From Slackia heliotrinireducens DSM 20476 (lineage in GTDB: Bacteria > Actinomycetota > Coriobacteriia > Coriobacteriales > Eggerthellaceae), in contig NC_013165.1 of the NCBI RefSeq assembly GCF_000023885.1, positions 2,790,001 through 2,854,000 of the forward strand: DNA of 64,000 bases, given 5' to 3'. Each line of letters opens with the position of its first letter. Position 1 is the stretch's first letter. Shown in pieces: positions 9,171-19,806 of this stretch. The notes under the pieces were generated by a model. It was not told where the DNA came from. It searched no databases and saw only the letters and a program-made list of their open reading frames with translations. Made by a program: the position numbers and the translations under genes.

Positions 9171-11001
9171 ACTGGACCCTACCCCCTTCCAAAACTCCGC
9201 AACCGAAGGCATCGCAACGCAAGCAACGACTGCACTCCTGCATGACCTCCTCTTCGCAGAGGGGAATCTCGATATGGTCGAAGTCGCGGCCGCGCTCGCG
9301 GGCCGGACGCTCGACGATGTTTACGCGGCCGTAGGCCTCGCGAACGTTGGGACGGGCCTTGGGCACCTCGACCTCGGGGTCGAGCTTGTGATGGAAGCCC
9401 AGGTACTCGTCGATGTTGCGAGCAGCCACCTTGCCGGCGCCGATGGCCATGATGGCCGATTTGGGACCGGTTTGGCAGTCGCCGCCGACGAAGATGTTCT
9501 TGAAGCCTTCGGCACGCAGATTCTCGTCTGCGACGAAGCGGGTGCGCTCCGCCTTCATGCCGAACTTCTCGAAAGGCGCGGAATGGATGTCCTGGCCGAC
9601 GGCGATCAGGATGATGTCCGCCTCGAGCCGCACGGTCGGCTTGTTGGCATCCACCGGAGCCGGACGTCCGCGCTTCACGGCGCCGATGTATTGGGGCTGG
9701 CAGATCAGGGCTGCCACGTTGCCGTCCTCGTCCTTCTCGATGCGCAAAGGCGACTGCAGCGTCATGAACTCGACGCCTTCGGACATGGCGCCTTCGATTT
9801 CCTCATGAAGGGCCGTCATGTCCTCGATGCGACGACGATACGCGACGGTGACCTCTTCGGCCCCGGCACGCACGCTGGTGCGGGCGCAGTCCATGGCCAC
9901 GTTGCCGCCGCCGATGACGACGACCTTCTTGCCCGAGAAGTCGGGATAGTCGCCGTCGCCGATGCGCTCCAGCAGCTGAACCGCGCTCATGACGCCGTTG
10001 GCGTCGACGCCGTCGATCTTGAGGCTCTTGCCGCCCTGGGCGCCCACGGCTACATAGATGGCGTCGTAATCATAGGAGAGACGGGCCATTTCGACGTCGT
10101 CGATTATGGTCTCGTAACGGACATCGATGCCGCCCACGGAAAGGATGGCGCGAATGTCCTGGTCGATGCGCTCGCGCGGGAAACGGTAGGCCGGGATGCC
10201 GTAGCGCATCATGCCGCCAAGCTTCTTGCGGCCTTCGTACACGGTGACCTGATGGCCCATAAGCGCCAGATAGTAAGCGCAGGTCAAACCGGAGGGGCCT
10301 CCGCCGACGACAGCGACCTTTCGGCCCGAATCAGGCAGGCGCTTCGGAACGGGCACCGTGTCGGCCGGGGCGTTGTCAACCGCGTACTTCTTGATGCCGC
10401 GAATGTTCAGCGGCGCATCGATCAGCGTACGGCGGCAGCGGGCCTCGCACGGATGCTCGCAGATGAGCGCGCAAGCCGTGGGCCACGGGTTGTCCTTGCG
10501 AATCATCTTGACGGCACCTTCGCAGTCGCCCTCAAGAACAAGCCCAATGTATGCGGGAATGTTCACATGTGCAGGGCACTTGGTTTCGCAAGGCACGGTC
10601 TGACCCACGCCTTCGGCACACATCTTGTTCTGGACGTGGCTCCGATATTCCTCTGCGAACGCATCGAGACCCTCAAGAGCCATTTTGCCGGCCTCGTAAC
10701 CGATGGCGCAGTCGCTGGTGTCTTTGATCATCTGAGCCAGCTGACGCATGGTGTCAAGCGTACACTCGTCCGCTTCGCAGTTGAGCACGCTGCGCATCAA
10801 CGCTGCAAGCTGTGGAATGCCGTCGCGGCACGGAACGCACTTGCCGCACGTCTGGGCGCCGCCGGTTTCAAGCAGCACCAACTGCACTGCAATCGGGCAC
10901 GTTCCAGGAGGCATAGCCTCGATTCTGCGCTGGAACGGCCCTAGGACATCGGCTATACGGCTGTCGTACGCCGACTTCGGAGCTACCGAAAGCATGGTCA
11001 C
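9163..11001 (-). CDS. Fusion of NuoF iron-sulfur tail and GltD-type FAD/NAD(P) oxidoreductase (Fdh electron-transfer subunit)
   Basis: A 612-aa protein. The first ~110 residues resemble only the C-terminal iron-sulfur part of NuoF (C-G-K-C-V-P-C-R-D-G-I-P-Q-L near residue 54); the FMN/NADH-binding part is absent. From about residue 125 the protein is GltD-like, with C-E-T-K-C-P and C-x3-C-x3-C-x3-C cluster motifs. It then has two dinucleotide folds, G-G-G-P-S-G-L-T-C-A and G-G-G-N-V-A-M-D-C-A, and a C-terminal C-S-R-C-L-R-C motif. It overlaps fdhA and surely moves electrons between formate dehydrogenase and a pyridine nucleotide. A GTG start at 11001 fits the GGAG spacing; ATG at 10995 is the alternative. 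Confidence 0.85.
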   Translation of the reverse strand: MTMLSVAPKSAYDSRIADVLGPFQRRIEAMPPGTCPIAVQLVLLETGGAQTCGKCVPCRDGIPQLAALMRSVLNCEADECTLDTMRQLAQMIKDTSDCAIGYEAGKMALEGLDAFAEEYRSHVQNKMCAEGVGQTVPCETKCPAHVNIPAYIGLVLEGDCEGAVKMIRKDNPWPTACALICEHPCEARCRRTLIDAPLNIRGIKKYAVDNAPADTVPVPKRLPDSGRKVAVVGGGPSGLTCAYYLALMGHQVTVYEGRKKLGGMMRYGIPAYRFPRERIDQDIRAILSVGGIDVRYETIIDDVEMARLSYDYDAIYVAVGAQGGKSLKIDGVDANGVMSAVQLLERIGDGDYPDFSGKKVVVIGGGNVAMDCARTSVRAGAEEVTVAYRRRIEDMTALHEEIEGAMSEGVEFMTLQSPLRIEKDEDGNVAALICQPQYIGAVKRGRPAPVDANKPTVRLEADIILIAVGQDIHSAPFEKFGMKAERTRFVADENLRAEGFKNIFVGGDCQTGPKSAIMAIGAGKVAARNIDEYLGFHHKLDPEVEVPKARPNVREAYGRVNIVERPARERGRDFDHIEIPLCEEEVMQECSRCLRCDAFGCGVLEGGRVQYV

Positions 11002-11085
11002 CGAACCCCTCTCCTCTCTCTTAACCCCCCAAACCAGCTTTTTCTTTGAAGCCAGTACTTCTGTTTTTTATTTTATCAAGTTTTA

Positions 11086-11123
11086 TAATCGCGATTAGGT
11101 ATTCTTATTACATAAGTGTCAGA
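11086..11123 (-). promoter_or_regulatory. fdh operon promoter with perfect TAATCGCGATTA palindrome
   Basis: The perfect 12-bp palindrome TAATCGCGATTA is at 11086-11097. On the minus strand CTGACA - 17 bp - CCTAAT is a plausible promoter whose -10 overlaps the palindrome, the same geometry as trxB and selA. The rest of 11002-11318 is AT-rich with no gene that I can see. Confidence 0.55.
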
Positions 11124-11318
11124 AATTTCTCCGAATGGCATCACCTTGAGACACACGTCCCTCCAACGTGCTTATATATATTTCACTTTTTAAACGAAAA
11201 GGGGCATTAATCTGTGTGAACGTCCCCCATCTAGATGTGCTTTTTTGTCCTTATATACAGAAAAGCCACCCAGCATAAACAGGCGGCAATAAGGGCATTA
11301 TGCATTTGTTCGAAAGAT

Positions 11319-11414
11319 TGGCGGAGACGTGTGCGAATCGAACACACCCGAGACGTCTGCTCGCCTCACAACGGCTTTGAAGGCCGCGGGACCCACCAGG
11401 ACCCATCCGTCTCC
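11319..11414 (-). tRNA. selC: tRNA-Sec (anticodon UCA)
   Basis: A 96-nt minus-strand tRNA starting GGAGACGG and ending CGTCTCCGCCA with encoded CCA. The anticodon loop C-C-TTCAAA carries the UCA anticodon. A long variable arm and the TTCGATT T-loop are present. Length, long acceptor stem and anticodon identify the selenocysteine tRNA. It lies between the fdh operon and selB, on the same strand as selA/selB. Confidence 0.95.
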
Positions 11415-11561
11415 GAATTGCAGAATTTAATTATCACAGTAATAATATTCTAATGCATTGGCTGTGCCAATGCAATCACTGGGCGCATATCATACACCAT
11501 CATGCGAACAGTTGAACGCAAAAGCACGAATCCACAACACAAAATGGGACACCCGTGGCTA

Positions 11562-13487
11562 TTAGCCTTTGCGAAGCGTGCGAACGGCGCCGTCGCGCAC
11601 GGTGAAGCCCTCTTCGTCGAACGCCTCAAGCAGCGGCACCGCGAATTTACGGCTGATGCCTCCCATGGCGTCCTTCATGCCGGCGATCGTCCCTTCGCCG
11701 CCGTTGCGTAAAACCTCGGCGATGGCTTTCTTGCATGCTTCGACCGCAGCCCCGTCGTAGAACAGCTCGCTGGATACGCGGTAGACGGCCCCTTCGTCGC
11801 GAAGCCGTGCAAGGGCGCGACGGGCAAGAGCCAGGTCAACATGCACTTCCTGGGCCAATTCCGTAAGGGAAGGCGGCGTCAGGCCGTAGGACTTGAGGGC
11901 TGCCGAAAGTGCATCCGCAGCGGCCTTTTCGGCTTCTTGCGCAGCACCTTGGGCGGCGGGATGACCCACAAGCCCGCCGACGACCACGGCGGCCTTGGCC
12001 GCAACGGCTTCGGAAACGATCTCGTCGAAGCAGGCCGGCTCCATGGTGGGCAGGCACCGCTGGCGCAGCTCTTCCTTGGGCAGGCCCGGCTTGGAAGGGT
12101 TGTCGGCATGGAACACCGTCAGTTCCTTCTCGATGGCGGAAATCGAGCGACGAACCGTCGCCGGTGTGGAGAACCACAGCTCCCCCACCTTGCAGCCGCG
12201 ATGGGCATCCACCTCGGCCTGAAGCAGCTCAAGGGCCGCGGGCTCGTCGATGCCGAACTGCCGGGCCAGGTCATGAGCCGTAAGCGGAGCAGTCCTCTGC
12301 TCCAGCACGTAGCGAACGGCTTCTTGGCGGTCACCCGATGCCAACGCCTCGAGAATGGAGACCTCCTCGTGCAGGTTGGTGCGGTTGCGCGGATGCGCCT
12401 GCAGAACCTGTCCGCCGCCGGCCACATACACCGGCGAATACGTGCGCACGATGAACCGGTCGCCCAGCGACACAGGCAAAGGCTCTTCGAGGCGGATTTG
12501 GGCGAAGCAGCTCTCACCTGGAGAAAGCTTCACGCGACCGTCGGTAAACAGCACGCGGCCCAGCACCTCCTTGGTGCCATGGGACACATGCATGCGAACG
12601 CCGCTTTCCAGAGGCTTGCCGCTTTTAGCGGTGTCGAGGTACGTGAAATGCGTGTCGAAACGGATCGTAGGCTCGATGAGGCCGGGAGTCGCCAGGAAGT
12701 CACCGGGGCGGATCTCGTCGGTCTTCACATCGACCAGGTTCAACGCCACGCGATTGCCGGCAACGGCCACGTCAACGGGCTTGTCGTGCATCTGAACGGT
12801 GCGGATGCGGCATTGGCGCTCCTGAGGCAGCATCTCCACGGTGTCGCCGGGACGCACCGTGCCGCTCCACAGGGTGCCGGTGATGACCGTACCTGCGCCG
12901 CGGATGCTGAACACGCGGTCGACCGGCTGACGCATGCCGTAGCTGCGATGCAGCGCGGTGGCATTCATGCTCGCCTTCGCAAGCGCGGCGCGAACGTCCT
13001 CGACGCCTTCGCCGGTGCGGCTCGAACACGGAATGATGGGGGCTCCGGCGAACGGCGTGTTCGACAGGAGCGAGTTGATGTCTTCGGTAACCAGCTCGAC
13101 CCATTCGGGGTCGCACAGGTCGATCTTCGTGAGCGCCACGACGCAGGTGGGAACGCCCAGCGTCTGCAGGACGGCCAGATGCTCCAGGGTTTGGGGCATG
13201 ACGCCGTCATCGGCAGCGATAACCAGCAGCGCCACGTCGATGCCGGTGGAACCGGCGATCATCTGACGAACGAACTTCTCGTGGCCAGGCACGTCGACGA
13301 CGCCCATGGAGCGGCCGTCGCCCAAGTCGAGTCGGGCGAAGCCCAGCTCGATGGTGATGCCGCGCTTCTTCTCTTCGGCCAAACGATCGGGGTCGGTACC
13401 GGTCAGCGCGCGCACCAGCGACGATTTGCCGTGGTCGATGTGGCCGGCGGTACCCAGAACAAGATTCGGTTGGTCGAATTCACCCAT
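11562..13487 (-). CDS. selB: Selenocysteine-specific elongation factor SelB
   Basis: About 641 aa. The N-terminal G domain contains [12 protein letters not shown], the switch motif V-D-V-P-G-H-E-K-F and the T-K-I-D motif. It is followed by EF-Tu-like beta-barrel domains and a C-terminal winged-helix region that binds SECIS RNA. SelB delivers Sec-tRNA to UGA codons. ATG at 13487 gives homologue-like N-terminal spacing; an upstream TTG at 13511 in the same frame is an alternative. It follows selA by 33 bp and precedes tRNA-Sec, so the Sec decoding genes are clustered. Confidence 0.93.
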   Translation of the reverse strand: MGEFDQPNLVLGTAGHIDHGKSSLVRALTGTDPDRLAEEKKRGITIELGFARLDLGDGRSMGVVDVPGHEKFVRQMIAGSTGIDVALLVIAADDGVMPQTLEHLAVLQTLGVPTCVVALTKIDLCDPEWVELVTEDINSLLSNTPFAGAPIIPCSSRTGEGVEDVRAALAKASMNATALHRSYGMRQPVDRVFSIRGAGTVITGTLWSGTVRPGDTVEMLPQERQCRIRTVQMHDKPVDVAVAGNRVALNLVDVKTDEIRPGDFLATPGLIEPTIRFDTHFTYLDTAKSGKPLESGVRMHVSHGTKEVLGRVLFTDGRVKLSPGESCFAQIRLEEPLPVSLGDRFIVRTYSPVYVAGGGQVLQAHPRNRTNLHEEVSILEALASGDRQEAVRYVLEQRTAPLTAHDLARQFGIDEPAALELLQAEVDAHRGCKVGELWFSTPATVRRSISAIEKELTVFHADNPSKPGLPKEELRQRCLPTMEPACFDEIVSEAVAAKAAVVVGGLVGHPAAQGAAQEAEKAAADALSAALKSYGLTPPSLTELAQEVHVDLALARRALARLRDEGAVYRVSSELFYDGAAVEACKKAIAEVLRNGGEGTIAGMKDAMGGISRKFAVPLLEAFDEEGFTVRDGAVRTLRKG

Positions 13488-13520
13488 CACGGTGCTCGCT
13501 TTCTGCGTCAACCTGACGCG

Positions 13521-14954
13521 TTATTTGATCTTATCGAAATACAAGGCGATGCCCAACGCGATGGCCTTCATCTCCTCCTCGCTGAGAATGGTGCGCGCGT
13601 CGAAGAGGATGGCCTCATCGTGAATGCGGGCCACAACGATAACCGGGGATTCCTGGATGAGATACCTCTCGCAATCCTGAGCGTTGCCCTTGCGGAAGCG
13701 CATCCGCATCGCATAAGTGGGGATGTCGCACATCGGCAAGGCACCGCCGCCTGCACGGGACGTTTCCTCGACGATTTCAAGGTCGACCAAGTCGGGGTCG
13801 ATGTTCTTGGCCACGATGTCGCGCAGGGCGCATGCGCGCTCGCGGACCTCTTCGGGGCTTTCGACCAGCATGCGCACCGTCGGAATGCGGGTCATCGCTT
13901 TCTCGGGATGCAGATAGATGCGCAGCGTGGCCTCCAACGCGGCAAGGGTCATCTTGTCAAGGCGAAGGGCACGGGCGAGCGGGCTCTTCTTCAACTTCTC
14001 GATGAGGTCGGCACGACCCACGATGATGCCCGCCTGGGGTCCGCCCAGCAGCTTGTCGCCCGAGAACGAAACGATGTCGGCGCCGGCGGCCAGGGATTCG
14101 GCCACGGCGGGTTCGGCGTACTTGCCGAAGGCGGCCAGCCTCAAAAACGCGCCCGAACCCTGGTCCTCGTAGACGAGCACCTTCTTGCCGGTGGCCTTTT
14201 CATGCTCGACCGCCAGGTTGTGCAGGTCGTGGATGGACACCGACTCGGTGAAGCCCGTCATGCGGTAGTTGGAAGGATGGACTTTGAGCATCATGGCCGT
14301 GTCGTCGGTCAATGCGCGCTCGTAGTCGCTCAGATGGGTCTTGTTGGTGGCGCCCACCTCGATCATGTGCGCATGGGACTGCTGCATGATCTCGGGAATG
14401 CGGAAGGAGCCGCCGATTTCGACCTGTTCGCCGCGGGAGACGATAGCCTCGTGGCCGGCTGCGAAGGTGGAGAGCACCATCATGACGGCGGCGGCGTTGT
14501 TGTTGACGGCGATGCCCGCCTCGGCGCCGGTCAGCGTGCAGATGAGCGACTCGCAATGGTCGTGGCGACTGCCGCGGGCCATGGTCTTGCGGTCGTACTC
14601 GAGGGTCGAATACCCCACGATGACCTCGTTGACGGCCGCGACGGCCTCTTCGGCAAGCACGCTTCGACCGAGGTTCGTATGGATGATGACACCAGACGCG
14701 TTCACGACCCGACGCAGGGACGGAGCCGTGAGGAGCTGCACGCGCTTGGCGGCTGCAGCCGCGATGTCGGCCAGGCTGAGCTCGGGCGTTCCGCCGTTCA
14801 GTATCTCTTGGCGCCGTGCATCGACTTCAGCCCGAACGGCACTGGTGGCGATGTCGCGCGGAACATCGGTGATAGAGGTCAGCGCCTTGTCATGCAGCAC
14901 TTCTTCGACTTGGGGAAGCTGCCTGAACAGCTTCGTATTGACAGACGGGCTCAT
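13521..14954 (-). CDS. selA: L-seryl-tRNA(Sec) selenium transferase SelA
   Basis: A 477-aa PLP enzyme that converts Ser-tRNA-Sec to Sec-tRNA-Sec using selenophosphate. The PLP-lysine context [12 protein letters not shown] and the [13 protein letters not shown] motif near residue 85 are clear. The length is normal. It is the first gene of selA-selB(-selC). Confidence 0.95.
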   Translation of the reverse strand: MSPSVNTKLFRQLPQVEEVLHDKALTSITDVPRDIATSAVRAEVDARRQEILNGGTPELSLADIAAAAAKRVQLLTAPSLRRVVNASGVIIHTNLGRSVLAEEAVAAVNEVIVGYSTLEYDRKTMARGSRHDHCESLICTLTGAEAGIAVNNNAAAVMMVLSTFAAGHEAIVSRGEQVEIGGSFRIPEIMQQSHAHMIEVGATNKTHLSDYERALTDDTAMMLKVHPSNYRMTGFTESVSIHDLHNLAVEHEKATGKKVLVYEDQGSGAFLRLAAFGKYAEPAVAESLAAGADIVSFSGDKLLGGPQAGIIVGRADLIEKLKKSPLARALRLDKMTLAALEATLRIYLHPEKAMTRIPTVRMLVESPEEVRERACALRDIVAKNIDPDLVDLEIVEETSRAGGGALPMCDIPTYAMRMRFRKGNAQDCERYLIQESPVIVVARIHDEAILFDARTILSEEEMKAIALGIALYFDKIK

Positions 14955-14984
14955 CGCACGCTCCTCGTTTTGTATCAGAATTAC

Positions 14985-14998
14985 TAATCGCGATTATA
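14985..14998 (-). promoter_or_regulatory. selA promoter -10 overlapping TAATCGCGATTA palindrome
   Basis: A perfect palindrome at 14985-14996 overlaps a perfect -10 TATAAT (14993-14998, minus strand), 31 bp upstream of selA. No good -35 is visible at 17-bp spacing, so an activator could be needed. Confidence 0.55.
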
Positions 14999-15075
14999 AT
15001 ACATTGTTTCAATCGGGGAAACTCTACCAGATGACAACTGCTCGAGCAATCAGCAACGCCGTGCAGGGGATCCGA

Positions 15076-15981
15076 TCAATCGGACTCCTCTTCCCAGTTA
15101 AGCACGTGGTTGTAGAAAGCCTCGGCCGTGTCGCTCAGCTGTACGTTCTTCCTCTTGAGCACGTACAGCTGCCGAACCGTGTCGACGCCGGGCACGCTGA
15201 ACGCGAGCATCCACCCCGCGTCGACGTGGCTGCGGATGGCCCGCTCGGACATGATGGCGATGCCCAGACCCTTCTCGATCAGGTTCATAGTGGCTTCCTG
15301 GTCGTTGAGATGGGCGAACACGTTCAGCTCGGACTCCTCGAGCTCGAGCTGCTCGAGGACGTGGTTGCCCATCGCCCTGGTCGCGCTGCCGGCCTTGCGC
15401 ATGATGAAATGCTCTTCCCGCAGCATGTTCGCGATGGCTTCGCGATCGTTGCGGTCGATGTTGCGGAAGCGCGACTTGTTGGGCGTGACGATGACGATTC
15501 GGTCGTCGCAGAAAGGAATGCAATCTATGGCATCTTCCTTGACAGGCATGCCCACGAACCCCAGATCGTACAGACCGGATGCCATGCCGTTCGAAACGGT
15601 TTGACTGGAATCCTGCGTGATGACGAAGCTCGCCTCGGGTCGGGCCGAGCAGAACGACGCCAAGAGCTCGGGGAGAACGTATCCCGAAGGTATGGTGGAT
15701 GCGCCCAGATACACGGCGTCGCTTTCGTGCTGCTTCTTGCTCTGGAGCATCTTGTCATGCATGGCCAGCATCGATACGGCCTGGTCATACATCTTATAAC
15801 CACTGGCCGTGGGTTCGACGCGCTTCGCATTGCGAAGTACGAGCGGAGTTCCCAGTTCCTCTTCGAGCTGGCGTATGTGCGTGCTCACCGTAGGCTGGGA
15901 GATCCTCAGCTTGGAAGCAGCCGTTGTAAAGCTGCCATACCGTATGACCGCGACGAACGAACGCAGTTGTTTAAAATCCAT
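15076..15981 (-). CDS. LysR-family transcriptional regulator
   Basis: 301 aa with an N-terminal winged helix-turn-helix (residues 1-60; S-Q-P-T-V-S-T-H-I-R-Q-L-E-E-E-L-G in the recognition region) and a C-terminal effector-binding domain. It lies between selA and a double-cubane-cluster protein gene, all on the same strand. Its target is unknown; neighbouring selenium and dehydratase-like genes are candidates. Confidence 0.9.
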   Translation of the reverse strand: MDFKQLRSFVAVIRYGSFTTAASKLRISQPTVSTHIRQLEEELGTPLVLRNAKRVEPTASGYKMYDQAVSMLAMHDKMLQSKKQHESDAVYLGASTIPSGYVLPELLASFCSARPEASFVITQDSSQTVSNGMASGLYDLGFVGMPVKEDAIDCIPFCDDRIVIVTPNKSRFRNIDRNDREAIANMLREEHFIMRKAGSATRAMGNHVLEQLELEESELNVFAHLNDQEATMNLIEKGLGIAIMSERAIRSHVDAGWMLAFSVPGVDTVRQLYVLKRKNVQLSDTAEAFYNHVLNWEEESD

Positions 15982-16049
15982 AAAGCAAAACCTGTCTTTT
16001 ACGATGCGAACAGTGCATCAATCTTAACATGCTTTCGCAATGGTCGGCG

Positions 16050-17219
16050 CTAGAGCATTTCGATGAACGCGCTGAGGCGGGTTTCGAGCTGTCCGAGGTC
16101 GCTTTCGGAATAATCCGTCTCCAGCTTCATATAAGGGATGTCGGAGCTTTCAATCGTGTCCTGCATAAGTACGCTTTCCACATTGAAAGTGTGGCAGGCG
16201 GTCAGGATGGCATCGACCACACCATCGGCCTTGTAACGCTTCGCCTGGGCGAGGGTGTGCTCCATACGGCCGGTGTTCGGCGTCATGACGGAGCAATGGA
16301 TGGACAGGTAGCGGTCGGAAATCGCGCGCAGGATGTCGTCGGCATCTTCGTCGATCATCATGGCCATCGTGCGCTCGCCGGAGCAGTCGTCCACGCACAC
16401 GATGTTGCCGCCGTTCTTCTCGATGGTCCGACCGACCTTATTGATCAGGCCGCTTGCGGGGCAGCCCGTGAGCAGGATGCGCTTGGCGTTGGGCGCAACA
16501 CCCTCGGGGCCCTCGCCTGCATCGATGCGGGACTGGGCCTCTTCGGCCATCTTCTCGAGCTTCAAGGTGTAGGCCTCGACATCGAAGTTGAAGTTGCCCG
16601 CAGCCATCGTGCTCATGAGCTCGACGCCGCTGTAAGGCGCCGGCACCTGAGCCTGAGCCTGGTAGAGCGCGAGCATGGCGCGGCGCAGGCGGTTGCGCTT
16701 GCGCACGGCGGCCCTCAGGTCGTCGTCGGTAATCGTGATGTCGTACTTCTTCTCCAGGGTTTCCTTCAGGAGCTTGACCTCCTCATACCAGGCATCCGCC
16801 GACCACGGACGGTCCTGGCCCTGCGGAAGGTGCAGGACGTGGACGTCCTTCAGATCGCCCAGAAGCTCGTACATCTTCTTCTTGCCGTCGCAGGTGGTCT
16901 CGCCCACGATGAGGTCCGAGAAATACGTGAACGGGCACTTGTCGGACAGAGCGAAGCCGTACGTGGATTTGATGAGCGGGCACAGGTTGGCAGGGAGCTT
17001 CGTTTCCGCAATGGGCACGGTCTCGTTGCTCGTGCCGCACAGGCCCACAGCCGCCGCACCTGCGGCGTCGATGACCTCGAGGGGCGTGTACGAGCACAGG
17101 AAACCGACAAGGCGACCACCCTGCTCCTTGTATTCCTTCACCTTCAAAAAGCTTGCTTTGCGCTGCTCGTTGTATTCTTCAAACGATTTGGGCAGAGGTG
17201 CCAGTTCCTGATCGGCCAT
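16050..17219 (-). CDS. Double-cubane-cluster / 2-hydroxyacyl-CoA dehydratase D-like protein (copy 1)
   Basis: 389 aa, similar to the HgdB/YjiM family that holds double-cubane [8Fe-9S] or [4Fe-4S] clusters and is activated by an ATP-dependent HgdC-type protein. Conserved cysteine contexts are [36 protein letters not shown] and [10 protein letters not shown]. No partner dehydratase subunit is adjacent, which argues for a stand-alone double-cubane reductase rather than a CoA dehydratase. ATG at 17219 fits the GGAG spacing better than ATG at 17222. The only activase gene in the window is at 26391. The substrate is unknown. Confidence 0.82.
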   Translation of the reverse strand: MADQELAPLPKSFEEYNEQRKASFLKVKEYKEQGGRLVGFLCSYTPLEVIDAAGAAAVGLCGTSNETVPIAETKLPANLCPLIKSTYGFALSDKCPFTYFSDLIVGETTCDGKKKMYELLGDLKDVHVLHLPQGQDRPWSADAWYEEVKLLKETLEKKYDITITDDDLRAAVRKRNRLRRAMLALYQAQAQVPAPYSGVELMSTMAAGNFNFDVEAYTLKLEKMAEEAQSRIDAGEGPEGVAPNAKRILLTGCPASGLINKVGRTIEKNGGNIVCVDDCSGERTMAMMIDEDADDILRAISDRYLSIHCSVMTPNTGRMEHTLAQAKRYKADGVVDAILTACHTFNVESVLMQDTIESSDIPYMKLETDYSESDLGQLETRLSAFIEML

Positions 17220-17477
17220 CATGTCTCCTCAATCTTCAGCATGCCCGAAGGCACAACATGTCATCAATGTGGTTCCATGCGGTACGACGCCGTTTGCCCT
17301 GCATGTCGCGACCGAGAGTTCGTCCAGCAACCAAGAGTCCCCCATACACCAAACCGCATGTGCATATGCAGACGTGAGCGCGTCGCTCAAGACGCTTGCA
17401 GAAAAGCACCGGCCTTTGCAGACGCCGATGCAGATTGGCATGAAATGCACTAGAATAGACAGAGTTCTAGGTGCGGT

Positions 17478-17505
17478 ATTAGTATAGGCAATCGAATATA
17501 CTAAT
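17478..17505. promoter_or_regulatory. 28-bp dyad upstream of the DUF3841 pair
   Basis: Arms ATTAGTATA (17478-17486) and TATACTAAT (17497-17505) flank a 10-bp spacer, ending 42 bp before the first DUF3841 gene. It is a candidate operator. The rest of 17220-17547 shows no gene I can support. Confidence 0.45.
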
Positions 17506-17547
17506 CGTGTTCATTTTATCAAATCACCAGGGAAAGGACACCGGCAG

Positions 17548-18111
17548 ATGAGAGTTTGGACCCGCCAGGTCCCCCAGGTTTGGGAAGAGATTCAGACCAC
17601 CGGCCGCTATCTGGTTCGCGAAGAGTATGTGCGCGCCAAGAATCTTGAGATCTCCGATTACTACATCGGTCTCTACCGTTGGCTGACGGAAATGCTTCGC
17701 AGCAGAATAGACATGCCGGCTGATGCCAAGTTCCCCGTGTGGCTGGCGCTTACCGAAGAGCAGCGCCTTCCCCTGGCGCCCAACACCATCTCGCTTACGC
17801 TCAACATCCCTGACGAGCACCTGTATCTGCTCGATTACGACAAATGGGGCTACCGCGTGAACCTGTGGTACGTTCCTTTGGACTCCGAAGACGAGGCCCG
17901 TCACAATGAGGAGCTCGCACGCATGGGCATCGGCAACGAGGCCCTGCTCATCACCAGTCCTCAGGGCAATTTCTACCCGTTGCTCAAGCGCAAGATCGAA
18001 TCGAGCTGGATGCGCATCTTCGAAGGCCCCAACGAGCGCATGGATTTGAACGTGGGCGTCGTTTTCGAAATCCTCCCCGAATGGGTGGAAGAGGTCGAGT
18101 TCTATGACTAG
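17548..18111 (+). CDS. DUF3841 family protein (copy 1)
   Basis: 187 aa, soluble. It opens M-R-V-W-T-R-Q-V-P-Q-V-W-E-E-I and has a W-M-R-I-F-E motif near the C-terminus, which fits the DUF3841 family of unknown function. It overlaps the next, paralogous gene by 8 bp, so the two are translationally coupled. ATG at 17548 follows AAAGGA. The pair converges on selD. Confidence 0.75.
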   Translation: MRVWTRQVPQVWEEIQTTGRYLVREEYVRAKNLEISDYYIGLYRWLTEMLRSRIDMPADAKFPVWLALTEEQRLPLAPNTISLTLNIPDEHLYLLDYDKWGYRVNLWYVPLDSEDEARHNEELARMGIGNEALLITSPQGNFYPLLKRKIESSWMRIFEGPNERMDLNVGVVFEILPEWVEEVEFYD

Positions 18112-18670
18112 CGATACCATCACCCTGTTCACAGCCCAGACCCAGGTGGTTCTGGACGCCATCGAACGCGACGGCTATTCCCGCGTGAAGTGGGAATACA
18201 TCCGTCGTAAGTACGCCGATGAGTCCTGGATCTTCCAGCAGGCCTATTCGTTTTTCGCCCAAAACGCGCCCCGTTACGTAACGCCTCCCGAAGGGGCCGA
18301 GTCGGGCATCTGGTGCTTCTGCGATTGGCGATTGGCGATAGCCGGCACCGGGTGCTCGCTGATCGAAATGGAAGTTCCCCGCGACCAGGCGGTGCTTTTC
18401 GACTCGCGGCTATGGAACCGCATGCTCAATTTGCAATACATCGGGAAGGACGAGGCCGACGAAGCGGCTTTCGAGCAGCGCATCACCAGCATGGGCCTCA
18501 AGAGCTCGGCCGACGCTTTCGCCACGGCCTTCTACCCCGCAGTCAAGCGCGAAGTCACACAAAGCTGGCAGCGCCTGTTCGGTTCTGCCGAGAAATGTCC
18601 AGAGGCCTACATCGAAGCAGGCCTCTGGGAAATTCGTCGTGAATGGATCAAATCCGTACGGAACGGATAA
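18104..18670 (+). CDS. DUF3841 family protein (copy 2)
   Basis: 188 aa and paralogous to the gene before it. Both share F-x-Q/R-Q-x-Y-x2-Y-type N-terminal stretches, an internal F-C-D-W-R-L-A or W-L-A-L segment, and a C-terminal S-W-Q-R-L-F / S-W-M-R-I-F motif, indicating a tandem duplication. The function is unknown. Its stop is only 9 bp from the convergent selD stop. Confidence 0.72.
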   Translation: MTSDTITLFTAQTQVVLDAIERDGYSRVKWEYIRRKYADESWIFQQAYSFFAQNAPRYVTPPEGAESGIWCFCDWRLAIAGTGCSLIEMEVPRDQAVLFDSRLWNRMLNLQYIGKDEADEAAFEQRITSMGLKSSADAFATAFYPAVKREVTQSWQRLFGSAEKCPEAYIEAGLWEIRREWIKSVRNG

Positions 18671-18679
18671 GCCGCTCGT

Positions 18680-19747
18680 CTAACGGATGAAGATGGTGCC
18701 GGTGGGGCCGTCGGTCACTTCGCCGATGCGGGCGGGCTTGCGACCGAGCAGCTCTTCGAACTTGGCCTCGTAGGCAGGGCCCTGCTCGGGAGGCAGCGCC
18801 AGCAGCAGGCCGCCGGACGTCTGCGGGTCGCAGAGCACGCCCATGCGGGTGTTGTATTCCTCTTCGGAGAGCGTGCCTTTGCGGACGAACTCCTCCGCCC
18901 ACTCCTGCACGTCGTAGCTGCGGCCGGGGCGGCAGCCGATTGCGGAGTAGTTGTACACGCCGTCGAACAGGGGCAGGTTGTCCCAATCGAGAATCGCAGC
19001 CATCTTGCTGGGCTCGAGCATCTCATGCAGATGGCCCGCCAGACCGAAACCGGTCACGTCGGTGCAGGCGTGCACGTCCAGACCCTCGAACGCCTCGGCC
19101 GCATAGCGATTGAGCTCCATCATGGCCTCGATGGCGGGGCGCATGCTCTGGTCGTCTTCCATCTTGGCGGCAAACGCCGAGTTCATGATGCCCATGCCGA
19201 TGGGTTTGGAGTAGTACAGCACGTCGCCGGAAACAGCGCCGCCGTTGCGCAGGATCTCGTCGGGATGCGCGGTGCCGAACACGGCCAGGCCGTATTTGGG
19301 CTCATCGTCATCGATGGAGTGCCCGCCGACGATGAAGGCGCCTGCTTCGCGCACCTTATCGGAACCGCCGCGCATCACTTCGGCCACCACGCTGGTGCCC
19401 AGCGCCACGGGGAACGCCAGGATGTTCAACGCCGCCAGAGGCTTGACGCCCATGGCGAACACGTCCGAAAGCGCGTTGCTGGCCGCGATGCAGCCGAACT
19501 CGTAGGGGTCATCCACCACCGGCGTGAAGAAGTCGAGCGTCAGCACAGCGACCAGGTCGTCGCGCAGCTTGTATACCGCGCAGTCGTCGCTGGTCTCGAA
19601 GCCGAGCATAACGTCTTCGTCCATCGGAGGTTGGGCGATTTGGGACAGGATTTCTTCTAGCTCACCCGGAGCCCACTTGGCGGCTCAGCCACCGTGGCAG
19701 GTGTAGTTTGTGAGCCGGACTTTCTCTCCTTCTTTAGGGACGTCCAT
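18680..19747 (-). CDS. selD: Selenide, water dikinase, selenoprotein SelD
   Basis: A 355-residue enzyme producing selenophosphate from selenide and ATP. An in-frame TGA at 19685-19687 encodes Sec21 in C-H-G-G-U-A-A-K-W, the position of the catalytic Cys/Sec of SelD; the conserved Lys follows three residues later. ATG at 19747 (M-D-V-P-K-E-G-E) is preceded by GGAGAG. Glycine-rich nucleotide-binding stretches and the T-D-V-T-G-F-G-L-A-G-H motif confirm the family. A short hairpin lies just 3' of the UGA (about 19660-19672) as a possible SECIS. Confidence 0.94.
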
Positions 19748-19806
19748 GACACTCTCCTTCTTGTTTCTCATACGCCATACGCAAGCGTGGCGCTTCGTTC
19801 ATTAAT

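Noticed and set aside
6189-9245. Long open frame on the plus strand across fdhA (over 1000 codons), and similar long antisense frames at 11841-14987, 21599-23173, 52797-54368 and 58485-60533
   Set aside because: They mirror well-supported genes on the opposite strand, have biased His/Arg/Asp-rich translations without family motifs and lack ribosome sites; they arise from GC-rich codon use.
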